NCBI GenBank assembly: GCA_963727075.1
Contig: CAVSET010000006.1
Location: forward strand, 1,922,001 to 1,986,000
DNA length: 64,000 bases
From: Bog-756 sp963727075
GTDB taxonomy: Bacteria > Actinomycetota > Acidimicrobiia > Acidimicrobiales > RAAP-2
Direction: 5' to 3'
Shown here: piece after piece, positions 36,036 through 45,491 of the stretch
How the letters are laid out: each line of letters begins with the position of its first letter
How positions within the stretch are numbered: the stretch's first letter is position 1
Notes under the pieces: model-generated
Database searches by the model: none
What the model saw: the letters and a program-made list of their open reading frames with translations, nothing else
Told to the model about the DNA's origin: nothing
Program-made: the position numbers and the translations under genes

Positions 36036-37619
36036 GTGACAAGCGGCCTGTCCGAGTCCGGCTTCCCGCTCGAGGCGGTCTACGGCCCGGAAAGCCTCCC
36101 GGGCTTCGACCCGGAGACCAGTCTCGGGTCTCCGGGATTGTTTCCCTTCACCCGCGGTATCTACCCGACGATGTACCGCGGTCATCGCTGGACCATCCGC
36201 GAGTACGCCGGGTTCGGCACCGCCGCCGAGTCCAACGAGCGATACCGCGAGCTGATCGCGGCCGGACAAACCGGCCTGTCAGTGGCATTCGACCTGCCGA
36301 CCCAAATGGGTTACGACTCCGACCACCCACTGGCGTCCGGCGAGGTCGGGCGGGTCGGCGTGGCAGTCGACTCGCTTGACGACATGCGGGTGCTGTTCGA
36401 GGGCATCTCGCTCGACCAGGTCTCGACGTCGATGACCATCAACGCTCCGGCCGCGCTGCTCCTGCTCATGTACCAGCTCGTCGCCGAGGAACAGGGCGCC
36501 GACCCAAACCGATTGGCCGGAACCATCCAAAACGACGTGCTGAAGGAGTACATCGCCCGCGGGACCCATATTTTCCCTCCGAAGCCATCGTTGCGATTCG
36601 CCACGGACATCTTCGCCTACTGTCAGGCGGAGTTGCCGAGATGGAACACCATCTCGATCTCGGGCTACCACATCGCCGAGGCCGGGGCCACACCGGTGCA
36701 GGAGGTGGCGTTTACCTTGGCCAACGCCATCGAATACGTGCGCGCTGCCATCTCCGCCGGTCTTGCCGTCGACGACTTCGCGCCTCGGCTCTCGTTCTTC
36801 TTCGTGGCCCGGACCACGGTGCTCGAGGAGGTGGCCAAGTTCCGCGCTGCACGACGGATGTGGGCCCGGATCATGAGCGAGCAGTTCGGCGCTCACGATC
36901 CCAAGTCGATGCGGCTGCGATTCCACACGCAGACGGCAGGTGTGGAGCTCACTGCGCAGCAGCCGGAAGTCAACCTGGTGCGCGTGACGCTTGCCGCATT
37001 GGCCGCCGTGCTCGGAGGCACGCAATCGCTCCACACCAATTCGTTCGACGAGGCCATCGGGCTGCCCACCGAACGGGCCGCACGCTTGGCCGTTCGGACG
37101 CAGCAGGTGCTGGCCAACGAGACGGATGCCCCTGAAATCGCAGATCCTTTGGGCGGGTCCTTCGCCATCGAACGGCTCACCGACGAGATCGAGGAGCACG
37201 TGACCGAACTGATCGCCCAGATCGAGGAGTTGGGCGGAGCGGCGTCAGCGATCGAATCCGGTTTCCAGCAGTCCGAGATCGAGCGGAACGCCTACCGCAT
37301 CGCCAAGGAGATCTCCGCGGGAGAGCGGGTGGTGGTGGGAGTCAACGAATACACCGTCCAAGAAGAGGAGAGCTACGAGCCCCTCCGCATCGACCCCGAG
37401 GTGGAACGGGACCAGATCGATCGGCTCAAGCTCATGCGGGACCGCCGCGACGACAGAACGGTCAGCGCGACCCTGGCCGCAGTGGGTGAGGCGGCATCGG
37501 GTTCTTCGAACGTCTTGCACCCGCTGAAGCAGGCACTGGCCTGCGGCGCCACCGTGGGAGAGATCTGTGACGTGCTCCGCTGCCAATGGGGAACCTACGA
37601 AACTCCCAACCTGCTTTGA
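36036..37619 (+). CDS. Methylmalonyl-CoA mutase-type large (substrate-binding) subunit
   Basis: B12-dependent acyl-CoA mutase catalytic subunit of 527 aa without the C-terminal cobalamin-binding domain, so it needs a separate small subunit not seen in this window. YPTMYRGHRWTIREYAGFG has the tyrosine, PPKPSLRFATDIF the arginine and SGYHIAEAGA the histidine that bind the methylmalonyl carboxylate and CoA in methylmalonyl-CoA mutase; isobutyryl-CoA mutases differ at the first two. Hence succinyl-CoA/methylmalonyl-CoA interconversion is most likely. GTG 36036 is behind GCGAGGA. It lies next to the propionyl-CoA carboxylase genes. Confidence 0.9.
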   Translation: MTSGLSESGFPLEAVYGPESLPGFDPETSLGSPGLFPFTRGIYPTMYRGHRWTIREYAGFGTAAESNERYRELIAAGQTGLSVAFDLPTQMGYDSDHPLASGEVGRVGVAVDSLDDMRVLFEGISLDQVSTSMTINAPAALLLLMYQLVAEEQGADPNRLAGTIQNDVLKEYIARGTHIFPPKPSLRFATDIFAYCQAELPRWNTISISGYHIAEAGATPVQEVAFTLANAIEYVRAAISAGLAVDDFAPRLSFFFVARTTVLEEVAKFRAARRMWARIMSEQFGAHDPKSMRLRFHTQTAGVELTAQQPEVNLVRVTLAALAAVLGGTQSLHTNSFDEAIGLPTERAARLAVRTQQVLANETDAPEIADPLGGSFAIERLTDEIEEHVTELIAQIEELGGAASAIESGFQQSEIERNAYRIAKEISAGERVVVGVNEYTVQEEESYEPLRIDPEVERDQIDRLKLMRDRRDDRTVSATLAAVGEAASGSSNVLHPLKQALACGATVGEICDVLRCQWGTYETPNLL

Positions 37620-37632
37620 CCCTGGAGGGTGC

Positions 37633-39409
37633 ATGGAGAAGGTCCTGATTGCCAATCGTGGGGAGATCGCGGTGAGGGTGGTGCGCGCGTGCCGTGACGC
37701 GGGGCTGGCCTCCGTTGCCGTCTATGCCGAACAGGAGCTGGACGCGCCACACGTGCGCCTGGCCGACGAGGCCTTTGCCCTCGGGGGTACCCAACCGTCA
37801 GATACCTACCTGGCCATGGCGAAGCTCATCGACCTCGCTCGACGATCGGGTGCCGATGCCGTACATCCCGGCTACGGCTTTCTGGCCGAGAACGGGGACT
37901 TCGCCGAAGCGGTGGTCGGGGCCGGATTGACCTGGATCGGTCCGCCGGCCCAGGCGATCAGAGATCTGGGCGACAAGACCGTGGCCCGACGGCTGGCGGC
38001 GGCGGTTGGCGCGCCGCTGGTGCCGGGGCTGGCCGAACCGGCTCGAGACGTGTCGGAGATCCGCTCCTTCGCGGCCGACCACGGGTACCCGCTGCTGATC
38101 AAGGCGGCCTTCGGCGGCGGGGGACGCGGTATGAAGGTGGTCCGGAGCCCTGACCAGCTCGACGAGGCGTTCGAATCGGCGGTGCGCGAGGCGGAGGCGG
38201 CATTCGGACGGGGGGAATGCTTCGTCGAGCGCTACCTGGAGCAGGCCCGCCATGTCGAGACCCAGTGCCTGGCCGACGGTCGGGGCAAGGTGGTGGTCCT
38301 CTCCACTCGCGATTGCTCGCTCCAGAGGAGGAACCAGAAGCTCGTCGAGGAGGCGCCGGCCCCTTTCCTCGCCGACGAGCAGGTGGAGCGGATCTATGCC
38401 GCCTCGAAGGCGATTCTGGCCGAAGCCGGGTACGTCAATGCCGGAACCTGCGAGTTCCTGCTGGCGCCCGACGGCACCATCTCGTTCAACGAGGTCAACA
38501 CCCGCCTGCAGGTCGAGCATCCGGTCACCGAGCTGGTCACCGGGTTCGACGTGGTCCAAGAGCAGTTCCGGATCGCGTCCGGTGGGCTCATCGGGTACGA
38601 CGACCCCGTCGTGACGGGGCACGCCATCGAGTTCCGGGTGAACGGGGAAGACCCGGCCGCGGGCTTTCTGCCCAGCCCCGGCCGCCTCCGGCGCTGGAGG
38701 GTGCCGTCGGGACCCGGTGTGCGCTGGGACGGCGCCTACGAGGAGGGTGATGTCCTTCCGGCCGAATTCGACTCCCTGCTGGGCAAGCTGGTGGTGTACG
38801 GGCGGGACCGCCGCCAGGCTCTCGCCTACGCCCGGCGGGCGTTGGCCGAGTTCGAGGTGGCGGGCATCGCCACGGTGCTGCCGATGGACCGGCTCGTCGT
38901 CGATCATCCCGACTTCGTGTCAGAGCCCTTTCGCGTCCATACGCGTTGGATCGAGACGGCCCTGTCCGAGGCCCTCGATGCCCTGCCCCCAGCTCCTGTC
39001 TCCCTCGAGAGCGAACAGCATGTCGAGCGCCAACGACTGGTCCTGGAGGTGGAAGGCCGTCGCGTCGAGGTGACGCTTCCCGAAGGCTTCGGGAACCTTG
39101 GGGGTCCGACCCTCCCTCCGCCGCCCCCCCGTCGCCGGAGGGAGCCGGTGACCGCCGGGGCCGGGACGGGCAACGCGTCTGACCAGTCCCATGCAGGCCA
39201 AGGTGGTCAAGGTGGTGGCGGGCAACGGGACCCATGTCACACGGGGCGAGACGGTCATCGAAGTCGAGGCCATGAAGATGGAGCAATCCCTGGGCGCACC
39301 GATGGACGGATGGGTCGACGGTCTGGCCGTCAAGGCCGGGGACGAGGTCCAACGAGGGGAGGTACTGTGCCGAGTGGTCGACAAGGCACCGCAAGAGGAC
39401 GCACCGTGA
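37633..39409 (+). CDS. Acyl-CoA (propionyl-CoA) carboxylase alpha subunit with biotin domain, one frameshift
   Basis: Biotin carboxylase plus biotin carrier. MEKVLIANRGEIAVRVVRAC starts the ATP-grasp biotin carboxylase; FGGGGRGMKVV is the glycine-rich loop and FNEVNTRLQVEHPVTE is characteristic. The carrier domain EVEAMKMEQSL with the biotinylated lysine is in another frame (39191-39409), so one indel lies between about 39110 and 39190, a stretch with runs of C and G. Restored length is about 591 aa, normal for actinobacterial alpha subunits. ATG 37633 is 13 bp after the mutase; the stop overlaps the beta start (GTGA). The apparent 1138-aa fused ORF is an artefact. Confidence 0.88.
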
Positions 39410-40983
39410 CGTCGCCGGGGTCGAGGTCGACCGCATCACGACTGGCGGATCTCGACGAAAGGCGCCGGCTGGTCTACGAGGCCGCCGAATCCGCGGCGGT
39501 GGAACGGCAGAGTGCCCACGGCAAGCTGACAGCCCGACAGCGGATCGACGCACTGGTGGACCCGGGGTCGTTCCGCGAGTTCGACGCATTGGCCCGGCAC
39601 GGCTCGGATCAGGATCCGGATGCGGCATCCGGTCGACCCTACGGGGACGGCGTCGTCACCGGGCTCGCCACCGTCAACGGACGGGACATCTGCCTGTTCT
39701 CTCAGGACTTCAGCGTGTTCGGCGGGTCGCTGGGCGAGATCTTCGGGCAGAAGGTGGTCAAGGTGATGGATGTCGCCCTGCAGATCGGATGCCCGATCGT
39801 CGGGATCAACGACTCGGGTGGAGCTCGCATCCAGGAGGGTGTGGCCTCACTCGGCCTGTACGGCGAGATCTTCTACCGCAACACCGTGGCATCCGGATTC
39901 GTACCGCAGATCTCGGTGATCGCCGGCCCCTGCGCCGGGGGGGCCGTCTATTCGCCCGCTCTCACCGACTTCACCGTGATGGTCGACCAGGTCGCCCACA
40001 TGTTCATCACCGGGCCCGACGTCATCAAGGCAGTGACCGGGGAAGACGTGGGGTTCGAGGAGCTCGGAGGGGCCGCAACCCACGCCAGCCGGACGGGCAA
40101 CGCCCACTACGTGGCCCCCGACGAGTCAGACGCCTTCGACTTCGTGCGCGCCCTCCTCGGCTACCTCCCCCAGAGCAGCCAATCAGCCCTGCCCCGCTAT
40201 GCCGGTACGGAATCGGCGGAGCGGACCTCCGATGATCTGCTCCTCGATCGCCTGATCCCCGACTCCGATATGTCGCCCTACGACATGCGTACGGTCATCG
40301 CCACGGTCCTCGATTCCGGTGAGCTCCTCGAGGTCCATGAGGCATTCGCCCCCAACATCATCTGTGGGTTGGGACGAGTCGAGGGCTCGTCAGTAGCTGT
40401 GGTGGCCAACCAGCCCATGCACCTGGCCGGAACGCTCGACATCGATGCCGCGGAGAAGGCGGCGCGATTCGTGCGCACCTGTGACGCTTTCGGGATCCCC
40501 ATCCTCACGTTCGTGGACGTCCCCGGCTTCCTGCCCGGTACCGATCAGGAATGGCAGGGGATCATCCGCCGTGGAGCCAAGCTCATCTATGCCTATGCCG
40601 AGGCGACCGTGCCGAAGGTGACGGTCGTCACCCGGAAGGCCTATGGGGGGGCCTACGTCGTGATGGGCTCAAAGCATCTGCGGTCGGACGTGAACCTGGC
40701 CTGGCCCACCGCCGAGGTCGCCGTCATGGGCGCGGACGGAGCGGTCAACATCGTCCACCACCGAGAGCTGGCGACCAGCGATGATCCGGCCCTGCGTGAG
40801 CGTCTCGTCGCCGAGTACCGCCAGATGTACGACAACCCGTATGCCGCGGCCGAGCGCGGCTACGTGGACGCGGTCATCCGACCCTCCGAGACCCGGGTAC
40901 AGGTTGCCTCTTCACTCCGATCACTGCGCCACAAGCGACCCGACCCCGCCATTGTGAAGAAGCACGGCAACATCCCGCTTTGA
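39406..40983 (+). CDS. pccB: Propionyl-CoA carboxylase beta subunit (carboxyltransferase)
   Basis: Carboxyltransferase beta subunit of 525 aa. Key stretches are GINDSGGARIQEGVASLGLYG, the oxyanion/CoA site AGPCAGGAVYSPALTDF, FVDVPGFLPGTDQE and TRKAYGGAYVVMGSKHL. The pairing with a methylmalonyl-CoA mutase points to propionyl-CoA. The start GTG 39406 overlaps the alpha stop. The pathway propionyl-CoA to succinyl-CoA, or the reverse as a reductive sink making propionate, can be served by this trio plus an epimerase. Confidence 0.92.
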   Translation: MTSPGSRSTASRLADLDERRRLVYEAAESAAVERQSAHGKLTARQRIDALVDPGSFREFDALARHGSDQDPDAASGRPYGDGVVTGLATVNGRDICLFSQDFSVFGGSLGEIFGQKVVKVMDVALQIGCPIVGINDSGGARIQEGVASLGLYGEIFYRNTVASGFVPQISVIAGPCAGGAVYSPALTDFTVMVDQVAHMFITGPDVIKAVTGEDVGFEELGGAATHASRTGNAHYVAPDESDAFDFVRALLGYLPQSSQSALPRYAGTESAERTSDDLLLDRLIPDSDMSPYDMRTVIATVLDSGELLEVHEAFAPNIICGLGRVEGSSVAVVANQPMHLAGTLDIDAAEKAARFVRTCDAFGIPILTFVDVPGFLPGTDQEWQGIIRRGAKLIYAYAEATVPKVTVVTRKAYGGAYVVMGSKHLRSDVNLAWPTAEVAVMGADGAVNIVHHRELATSDDPALRERLVAEYRQMYDNPYAAAERGYVDAVIRPSETRVQVASSLRSLRHKRPDPAIVKKHGNIPL

Positions 40984-40999
40984 GTCGCTCTGAGTGCTG

Positions 41000-41024
41000 C
41001 GGGTCGGCCTGGGCAGACGACCCG
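41000..41024. terminator. Possible terminator hairpin between convergent genes
   Basis: CGGGTCG (41000-41006) and CGACCCG (41018-41024), a 7-bp perfect stem with an 11-nt loop, between pccB and the convergent aldehyde dehydrogenase. No T-tract, so a bidirectional or Rho-assisted role is only possible. Confidence 0.45.
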
Positions 41025-41071
41025 ACTTGTGTCCTCCAACAGCTCGTCAGAGACAGCGAGGGGATGCAGCG

Positions 41072-42514
41072 CTACGGGGCGATCGAGCTCATGACGTGCT
41101 TGATCCGGGTGTAGTCCTCGAGGCCGTAGAGGGAGAGATCCTTGCCGTAGCCGGAGTGCTTGAACCCGCCATGGGGCATTTCGGCGACCAGAGGGATGTG
41201 CGTATTGATCCAGACACAGCCGAAATCCAGCCGGGCCGCCATCCTCATCGCCCGAGCGTGGTCACGGGTCCAGACCGAGGAGGCAAGCCCGAACTCCACG
41301 TCATTGGCCCATCGCACCGCCTCGTCCTCATCGCTGAAGCGCTGCACCGTCAGGACCGGTCCGAAGACCTCCTCTTGGACGATCTCGTCATCCTGCGCGA
41401 CGCCCGACACGACGGTCGGCTCGTAGAAGAATCCTCGAGCACCGTGCTGCTTCCCTCCGGTCCGGACGTCGGCATGATCAGGTAGGCGCTCGACATACCC
41501 ACTGACCCGCTCGAGCTGGACGGCGCTGTTGAGCGGGCCCACGTCGACATCGGGGTCGTCCGGCCCGCCTAGGGTGCGGCGATCGGCCGCTTCGGTGAGG
41601 GCGGCGACCAGGTCATCGTGGATCCGCGGGCCGGCGAGGACGCGTGTGGCGGCGGTGCAGTCCTGGCCGGCGTTGAAGAGCCCGGCCATGGCGATACCCT
41701 CGGCGGTCGACTCGATGTCGGCATCGTCGAACACCACGACCGGCGCCTTCCCACCCAGCTCCAGGTGGACCCGCTTGAGATCCTCGGCTGCCGCCCGCGC
41801 GATCTCGCGTCCGGCGCGCACGCTCCCGGTGATGGAGACCATGCGGGGGATCGGGCTCTCGAGCAGCGCCGCGCCCATCTCGTGGTTCTGGCCGCAGACG
41901 ACGTTGAGCACCCCTGGGGGAAGGAACTCGGCGGCCACCTCGGCCATGAACAACGAGCTCGCCGGGGTGGTGTGGGCCGGCTTGAGCACGACGGTGTTGC
42001 CGGCCGCTATCGCCGGGGCGAACTTCCACACCGCCATCATCATCGGGTAGTTCCAGGGTGTGATCTGCGCGCACACCCCCACCGGCTCGCGCCGGACGAA
42101 CGACGTAAACCCCTCCATGTACTCGCCCGCCGACCGGCCCTCGAGGAGCCGGCAGGCCCCGGCGAAGAACCGGATCTGATCGAGAGTCGGCGGGATCTCC
42201 TCGGAGAGGGTGAGGCTCCGCGGCTTGCCCGTATTGCGGCACTCGATGTCGACCAGCTCATCCGAGCGAGACTCGAGCGCATCGGCGAACCGGAGAACAG
42301 CCCGACTCCGTTCGGAGGGTGTCGTCCTCGACCAGGCATCGAATGCATCCTGGGCAACCCGAAAGGCCCGGTCGACGTCTTCAGGCTGGGACCGAGGGGC
42401 CTCGGCGTACTTCTCGCCGGTCACCGGGTCGACGAGATCGTAGGTCAGCCCATCCTCCGCCTCGACCGAATCGCCCCCGATGAAGTTCTTGAGTACCGGC
42501 TGCACGTCGTCCAT
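41072..42514 (-). CDS. NAD(P)-dependent aldehyde dehydrogenase (aminobutyraldehyde / betaine-aldehyde type)
   Basis: ALDH-superfamily enzyme of 480 aa. ITPWNYPMMMAVWKFAPA, the catalytic glutamate in HLELGGKAPVVVF and the cysteine in FNAGQDCTAATRV are present. Closest in style to gamma-aminobutyraldehyde or betaine-aldehyde dehydrogenases. ATG 42514 has AAAGGAG upstream; the longer ORF is rejected. The saccharopine dehydrogenase-like gene lies 97 bp upstream on the same strand, suggesting a joint role in lysine or polyamine breakdown. The substrate remains uncertain. Confidence 0.9.
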   Translation of the reverse strand: MDDVQPVLKNFIGGDSVEAEDGLTYDLVDPVTGEKYAEAPRSQPEDVDRAFRVAQDAFDAWSRTTPSERSRAVLRFADALESRSDELVDIECRNTGKPRSLTLSEEIPPTLDQIRFFAGACRLLEGRSAGEYMEGFTSFVRREPVGVCAQITPWNYPMMMAVWKFAPAIAAGNTVVLKPAHTTPASSLFMAEVAAEFLPPGVLNVVCGQNHEMGAALLESPIPRMVSITGSVRAGREIARAAAEDLKRVHLELGGKAPVVVFDDADIESTAEGIAMAGLFNAGQDCTAATRVLAGPRIHDDLVAALTEAADRRTLGGPDDPDVDVGPLNSAVQLERVSGYVERLPDHADVRTGGKQHGARGFFYEPTVVSGVAQDDEIVQEEVFGPVLTVQRFSDEDEAVRWANDVEFGLASSVWTRDHARAMRMAARLDFGCVWINTHIPLVAEMPHGGFKHSGYGKDLSLYGLEDYTRIKHVMSSIAP

Positions 42515-42611
42515 GGAAGAGGCTCCTTTGTTCGAGCGGTTGTTCGAGGTGGGCTGGTGAGTTGGTGCCCGAGCGATCAGGGGCGGACGTCCTGTCGCGG
42601 CGAGACGATCG

Positions 42612-43829
42612 TCACACCTTGGCGGGCGTGCGCTCGTCACAGGCCCACGGCGCTCCGTGGCTGTTGACCAGGTCGAGGAACGGGTCCGCCGGCAGGGCTT
42701 CGGGCCCCACCACGCCCTGACCCGACCACGCGCCTGAGTCGAGGAGCTCGAGGGCAATGACGGGGTTCATGGCCGTCTGCCAGACAACGGCTTGCGAGTC
42801 GAACTCCGACATGCACCAGGCATTGTCGACGACGTGGTGGAGATAGACCTCGCGGGGCGAGCCGTCGGTCCCGGTACCGGTGACCCAGGTGCCGGCACAG
42901 GTCAACCCGGTCATCCGGTCCCCGAGCTGAGCGGGATCGGGGAGGCACCCGGCCACCACATCGCGGGGGGAGACCTCGACGTTGCCCACCCGGATCGGAG
43001 TGGTCGAGTCGAGCCCGAGCTTGTGGATGGTCTTGAGCACGCCGATGAACTCGTCACCCAGGCCGTACTTGAAGGTGACCCGCTTGGCGTCGACCCAGCG
43101 GGGCACGAGCAGCACTTCCTCGTGCTCGACATTGACGCACTCGGTCGGACCGATGCCGGCGGGGAATGTGAACGTCTCGGGCTCGCTGAAGGGCTCGGTG
43201 GTGAACCACTCCTTGCCCTCCTCCCAGACGATCGGCGGGTTCAGGCACTCCTCGATAGTGGTCCAGATGGAGAATGAAGGCGCGAACTCGTATCCCTCGA
43301 CGACGAGGTTGGCCCCGTCACGGACACCGACCTCCTCGATCGATGAGAACAGGTTGTCCGCCGCGTAGCGGGCGAAGACATCGGAGAGCCCCGGTTCCAC
43401 CCCCATGCCGCACAGGGCCAGTAGCCCTCGCTCCTTCCACTGGTCCTCCATGGCGAATTGCTCGTCCCCGAGCTTGACCCCGGGCACCCGGTACGGATCG
43501 GTGGGATGGGGGTGGGACAGCGACATGGCCATGTCGAGGTAGGTGACCCCTGCCGTGAACGCGGCCGTGAAGATGGGCATGACGAAGCGAGGGTCGAGAG
43601 CGTTCAGGACGGCGTCGACCCGCTCGGTCTTCATCAAGTCGACGACGGCCTGCTCGTCACTGCCGTCCAGCTGGTAAGCGGCAAACCGGTCACCGGCCCC
43701 GGCAACGGCTCGCTCGGCCCTCTTGGCGTCATAATCCGCCACCGCCACCCGCTCATAGAGGTCCCACTTCGCCGCCGTCTTGGCAACGGCGCTGCCGACT
43801 CCGCCGGCACCGATGACCAGTACTCGCAT
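42612..43829 (-). CDS. Saccharopine dehydrogenase-family oxidoreductase
   Basis: Protein of 405 aa with an N-terminal Rossmann motif VIGAGGVGSAVA and the saccharopine dehydrogenase/homospermidine synthase-like C-terminal domain (CGMGVEPGLSDVFARYAAD, GVKLGDEQFAMEDQ). Possible reactions are saccharopine cleavage, lysine 6-dehydrogenation or carboxynorspermidine-type chemistry. ATG 43829 is behind ACGGAGG. Box H lies 83 bp upstream, so this gene and the aldehyde dehydrogenase look DosR-controlled; the pair could form and then oxidise aminoadipate semialdehyde. Confidence 0.87.
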   Translation of the reverse strand: MRVLVIGAGGVGSAVAKTAAKWDLYERVAVADYDAKRAERAVAGAGDRFAAYQLDGSDEQAVVDLMKTERVDAVLNALDPRFVMPIFTAAFTAGVTYLDMAMSLSHPHPTDPYRVPGVKLGDEQFAMEDQWKERGLLALCGMGVEPGLSDVFARYAADNLFSSIEEVGVRDGANLVVEGYEFAPSFSIWTTIEECLNPPIVWEEGKEWFTTEPFSEPETFTFPAGIGPTECVNVEHEEVLLVPRWVDAKRVTFKYGLGDEFIGVLKTIHKLGLDSTTPIRVGNVEVSPRDVVAGCLPDPAQLGDRMTGLTCAGTWVTGTGTDGSPREVYLHHVVDNAWCMSEFDSQAVVWQTAMNPVIALELLDSGAWSGQGVVGPEALPADPFLDLVNSHGAPWACDERTPAKV

Positions 43830-43912
43830 GTTGACCTCCGTCGTCCCTGGCCGCCCGGCAATGCCGAACGTCTCGTGCTCTCACCCAGTATTCGCCCTTC
43901 CCGACTGGGGCA

Positions 43913-43930
43913 GCCAGGGCCGAAGGTCCC
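43913..43930 (-). promoter_or_regulatory. DosR-type box H
   Basis: Minus strand GGGACCTTCGGCCCTGGC, a full match to the core; AATACT follows after 20 nt (43892-43887). Predicted leader of about 50 nt to the saccharopine dehydrogenase-like gene. Divergent to box I, 80 bp away. Confidence 0.85.
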
Positions 43931-44010
43931 ATCCCCGTCCCTGGCAACCTGGGCCGCCAGGGCCGCCCGAACTACCCCTTCGTCGCAGGTGGATACGGCG
44001 GCATCCCTTT

Positions 44011-44028
44011 GGGACTTTCGACTCTGAC
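44011..44028 (+). promoter_or_regulatory. DosR-type box I with -10 element
   Basis: GGGACTTTCGACTCTGAC; AAGGAT follows after 19 nt (44048-44053) and six bases later is ATG 44060 of the glutamate dehydrogenase gene. The second half-site is weaker (CTCT). Confidence 0.78.
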
Positions 44029-44059
44029 GGATGGTCGCCAAGCACCGAAGGATATGACC

Positions 44060-45459
44060 ATGACATCGGTGATCAGCCACCCCGGCCGGGCGGCGGAGCG
44101 AGCGAGGCATCAGCTCGACGGGGTTCTGGCCAAGGTGGAAGCGAAGAACCCCGGTGCGGTGGACTTCCTCCAGGCGGTCCGCGAGGTGACGAGGTCTCTC
44201 GAGCCCGTGCTCGTCCGGCAACCCCGGTACGTCCGGGACAAGATCGTCGAACGCCTGGTCGAGCCCGATCGGGTGATCAGCTTCGGAGTCAACTGGGTGG
44301 ACGACGCCGGGGAGATCCACGTCAACCGAGGCTTCCGGGTCCAGATGAGCAGCTCCATCGGCCCGTACAAGGGGGGACTGCGGTTCCATCCCACCGTGAA
44401 CGAGGGGCTGTTGAAGTTCTTGGCGTTCGAGCAGACGTTCAAGAACTCGCTCACCACGCTCCCGATGGGCGGGGCCAAGGGCGGCTCCGACTTCGACCCC
44501 AAGGGACGGAGCGAGTCGGAGATCCGTCGCTTCTGCCAATCGTTCATGACCGAGCTCTACCCCTACATCGGAGAGTTCACCGACGTGCCGGCGGGCGATA
44601 TCGGGGTGGGCGAGCGGGAGATCGGCTACCTCTTCGGCCAGTACAAGCGCATCGCCAAGCGCTTCGTCGGCGCCATCACCGGCAAGGGGATCAAGTGGGG
44701 CGGGTCACAGATCCGGCAGGAGGCCACCGGCTACGGCGTCGTCTACTTCGCCGAGGAGATGCTGGCGGAAAGGGGCGACGCCCTCGCCGGGAAGACCTGC
44801 CTGGTCTCGGGCAGCGGGAACGTCGCCCAGTTCACCGTCGAGAAGCTCCTCGACCTCGGGGCAGGGCGGTGACCCTGTCCGACTCCGACGGGTTCATCGT
44901 CGATCCCGCCGGCATCGACCACGACAAGCTGGAGTGGGTCAAGTGCCTCAAGAACGAACGTCGGGGCCGGATCCGGGAGTACGCGGAGGGGGTCGCCGGC
45001 GCTACGTACCATCCCTCGACCCGGGATGACGTCAATCCGCTCTGGGCGGTGCCGGCCCAGTGCGCCTTCCCCAGCGCCACGCAGAACGAGATCAGCCTGG
45101 CGGATGCCGACAACCTGGTGAAGGGCGGGGTGATGCTGGTGGCCGAGGGAGCGAACATGCCGACGGTGTCCGAGGGCGTGGATCGCTTTGTCGACGCCGG
45201 AATCCTCTACGCCCCGAGCAAGGCGGCCAACGCCGGCGGGGTGGCGGTGTCGGGTCTGGAGATGGCCCAGGACATGCAACTCGCCCAGTGGTCGGCCACC
45301 GAGGTCGACGATCGCCTCAGAGCCATCATGAAGCGCATCCACGAGACCGTCCGACAGACGGCCGAGGAGTACGACCAGCCCGGTGACTATGTGGCCGGCG
45401 CCAACATCGCCGGCTTCCTCAAGGTCGCCGACGCCATGCTCGACGAGAGCCCGATCTGA
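44060..45459 (+). CDS. gdhA: Glutamate dehydrogenase (hexameric, NADP type), one frameshift
   Basis: Family I glutamate dehydrogenase. GLRFHPTVNEGLLKFLAFEQ, the catalytic region LPMGGAKGGSDFDPKGRS and the nucleotide fold LVSGSGNVAQFTVEKLLDLG lead to a frame change at about 44865; the continuation AVTLSDSDGFIVDPAGID resumes in another frame to 45459. One missing base near the GGGGCAGGGCGG stretch explains it. Restored size is about 466 aa. ATG 44060 is at the start predicted from box I; ATG 44054 is an alternative. It interconverts 2-oxoglutarate and glutamate with NADPH, and could consume NADPH under hypoxia. Confidence 0.9.
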
Positions 45460-45491
45460 CTGACGACTGCGATGAGAGAGGACCGCCACCC

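Noticed and set aside
37567..40983. Single 1138-aa ORF joining biotin carboxylase and carboxyltransferase
   Set aside because: The biotin domain is in another frame and the beta subunit has its own GTG start at 39406; the fusion results from an indel in the alpha gene.
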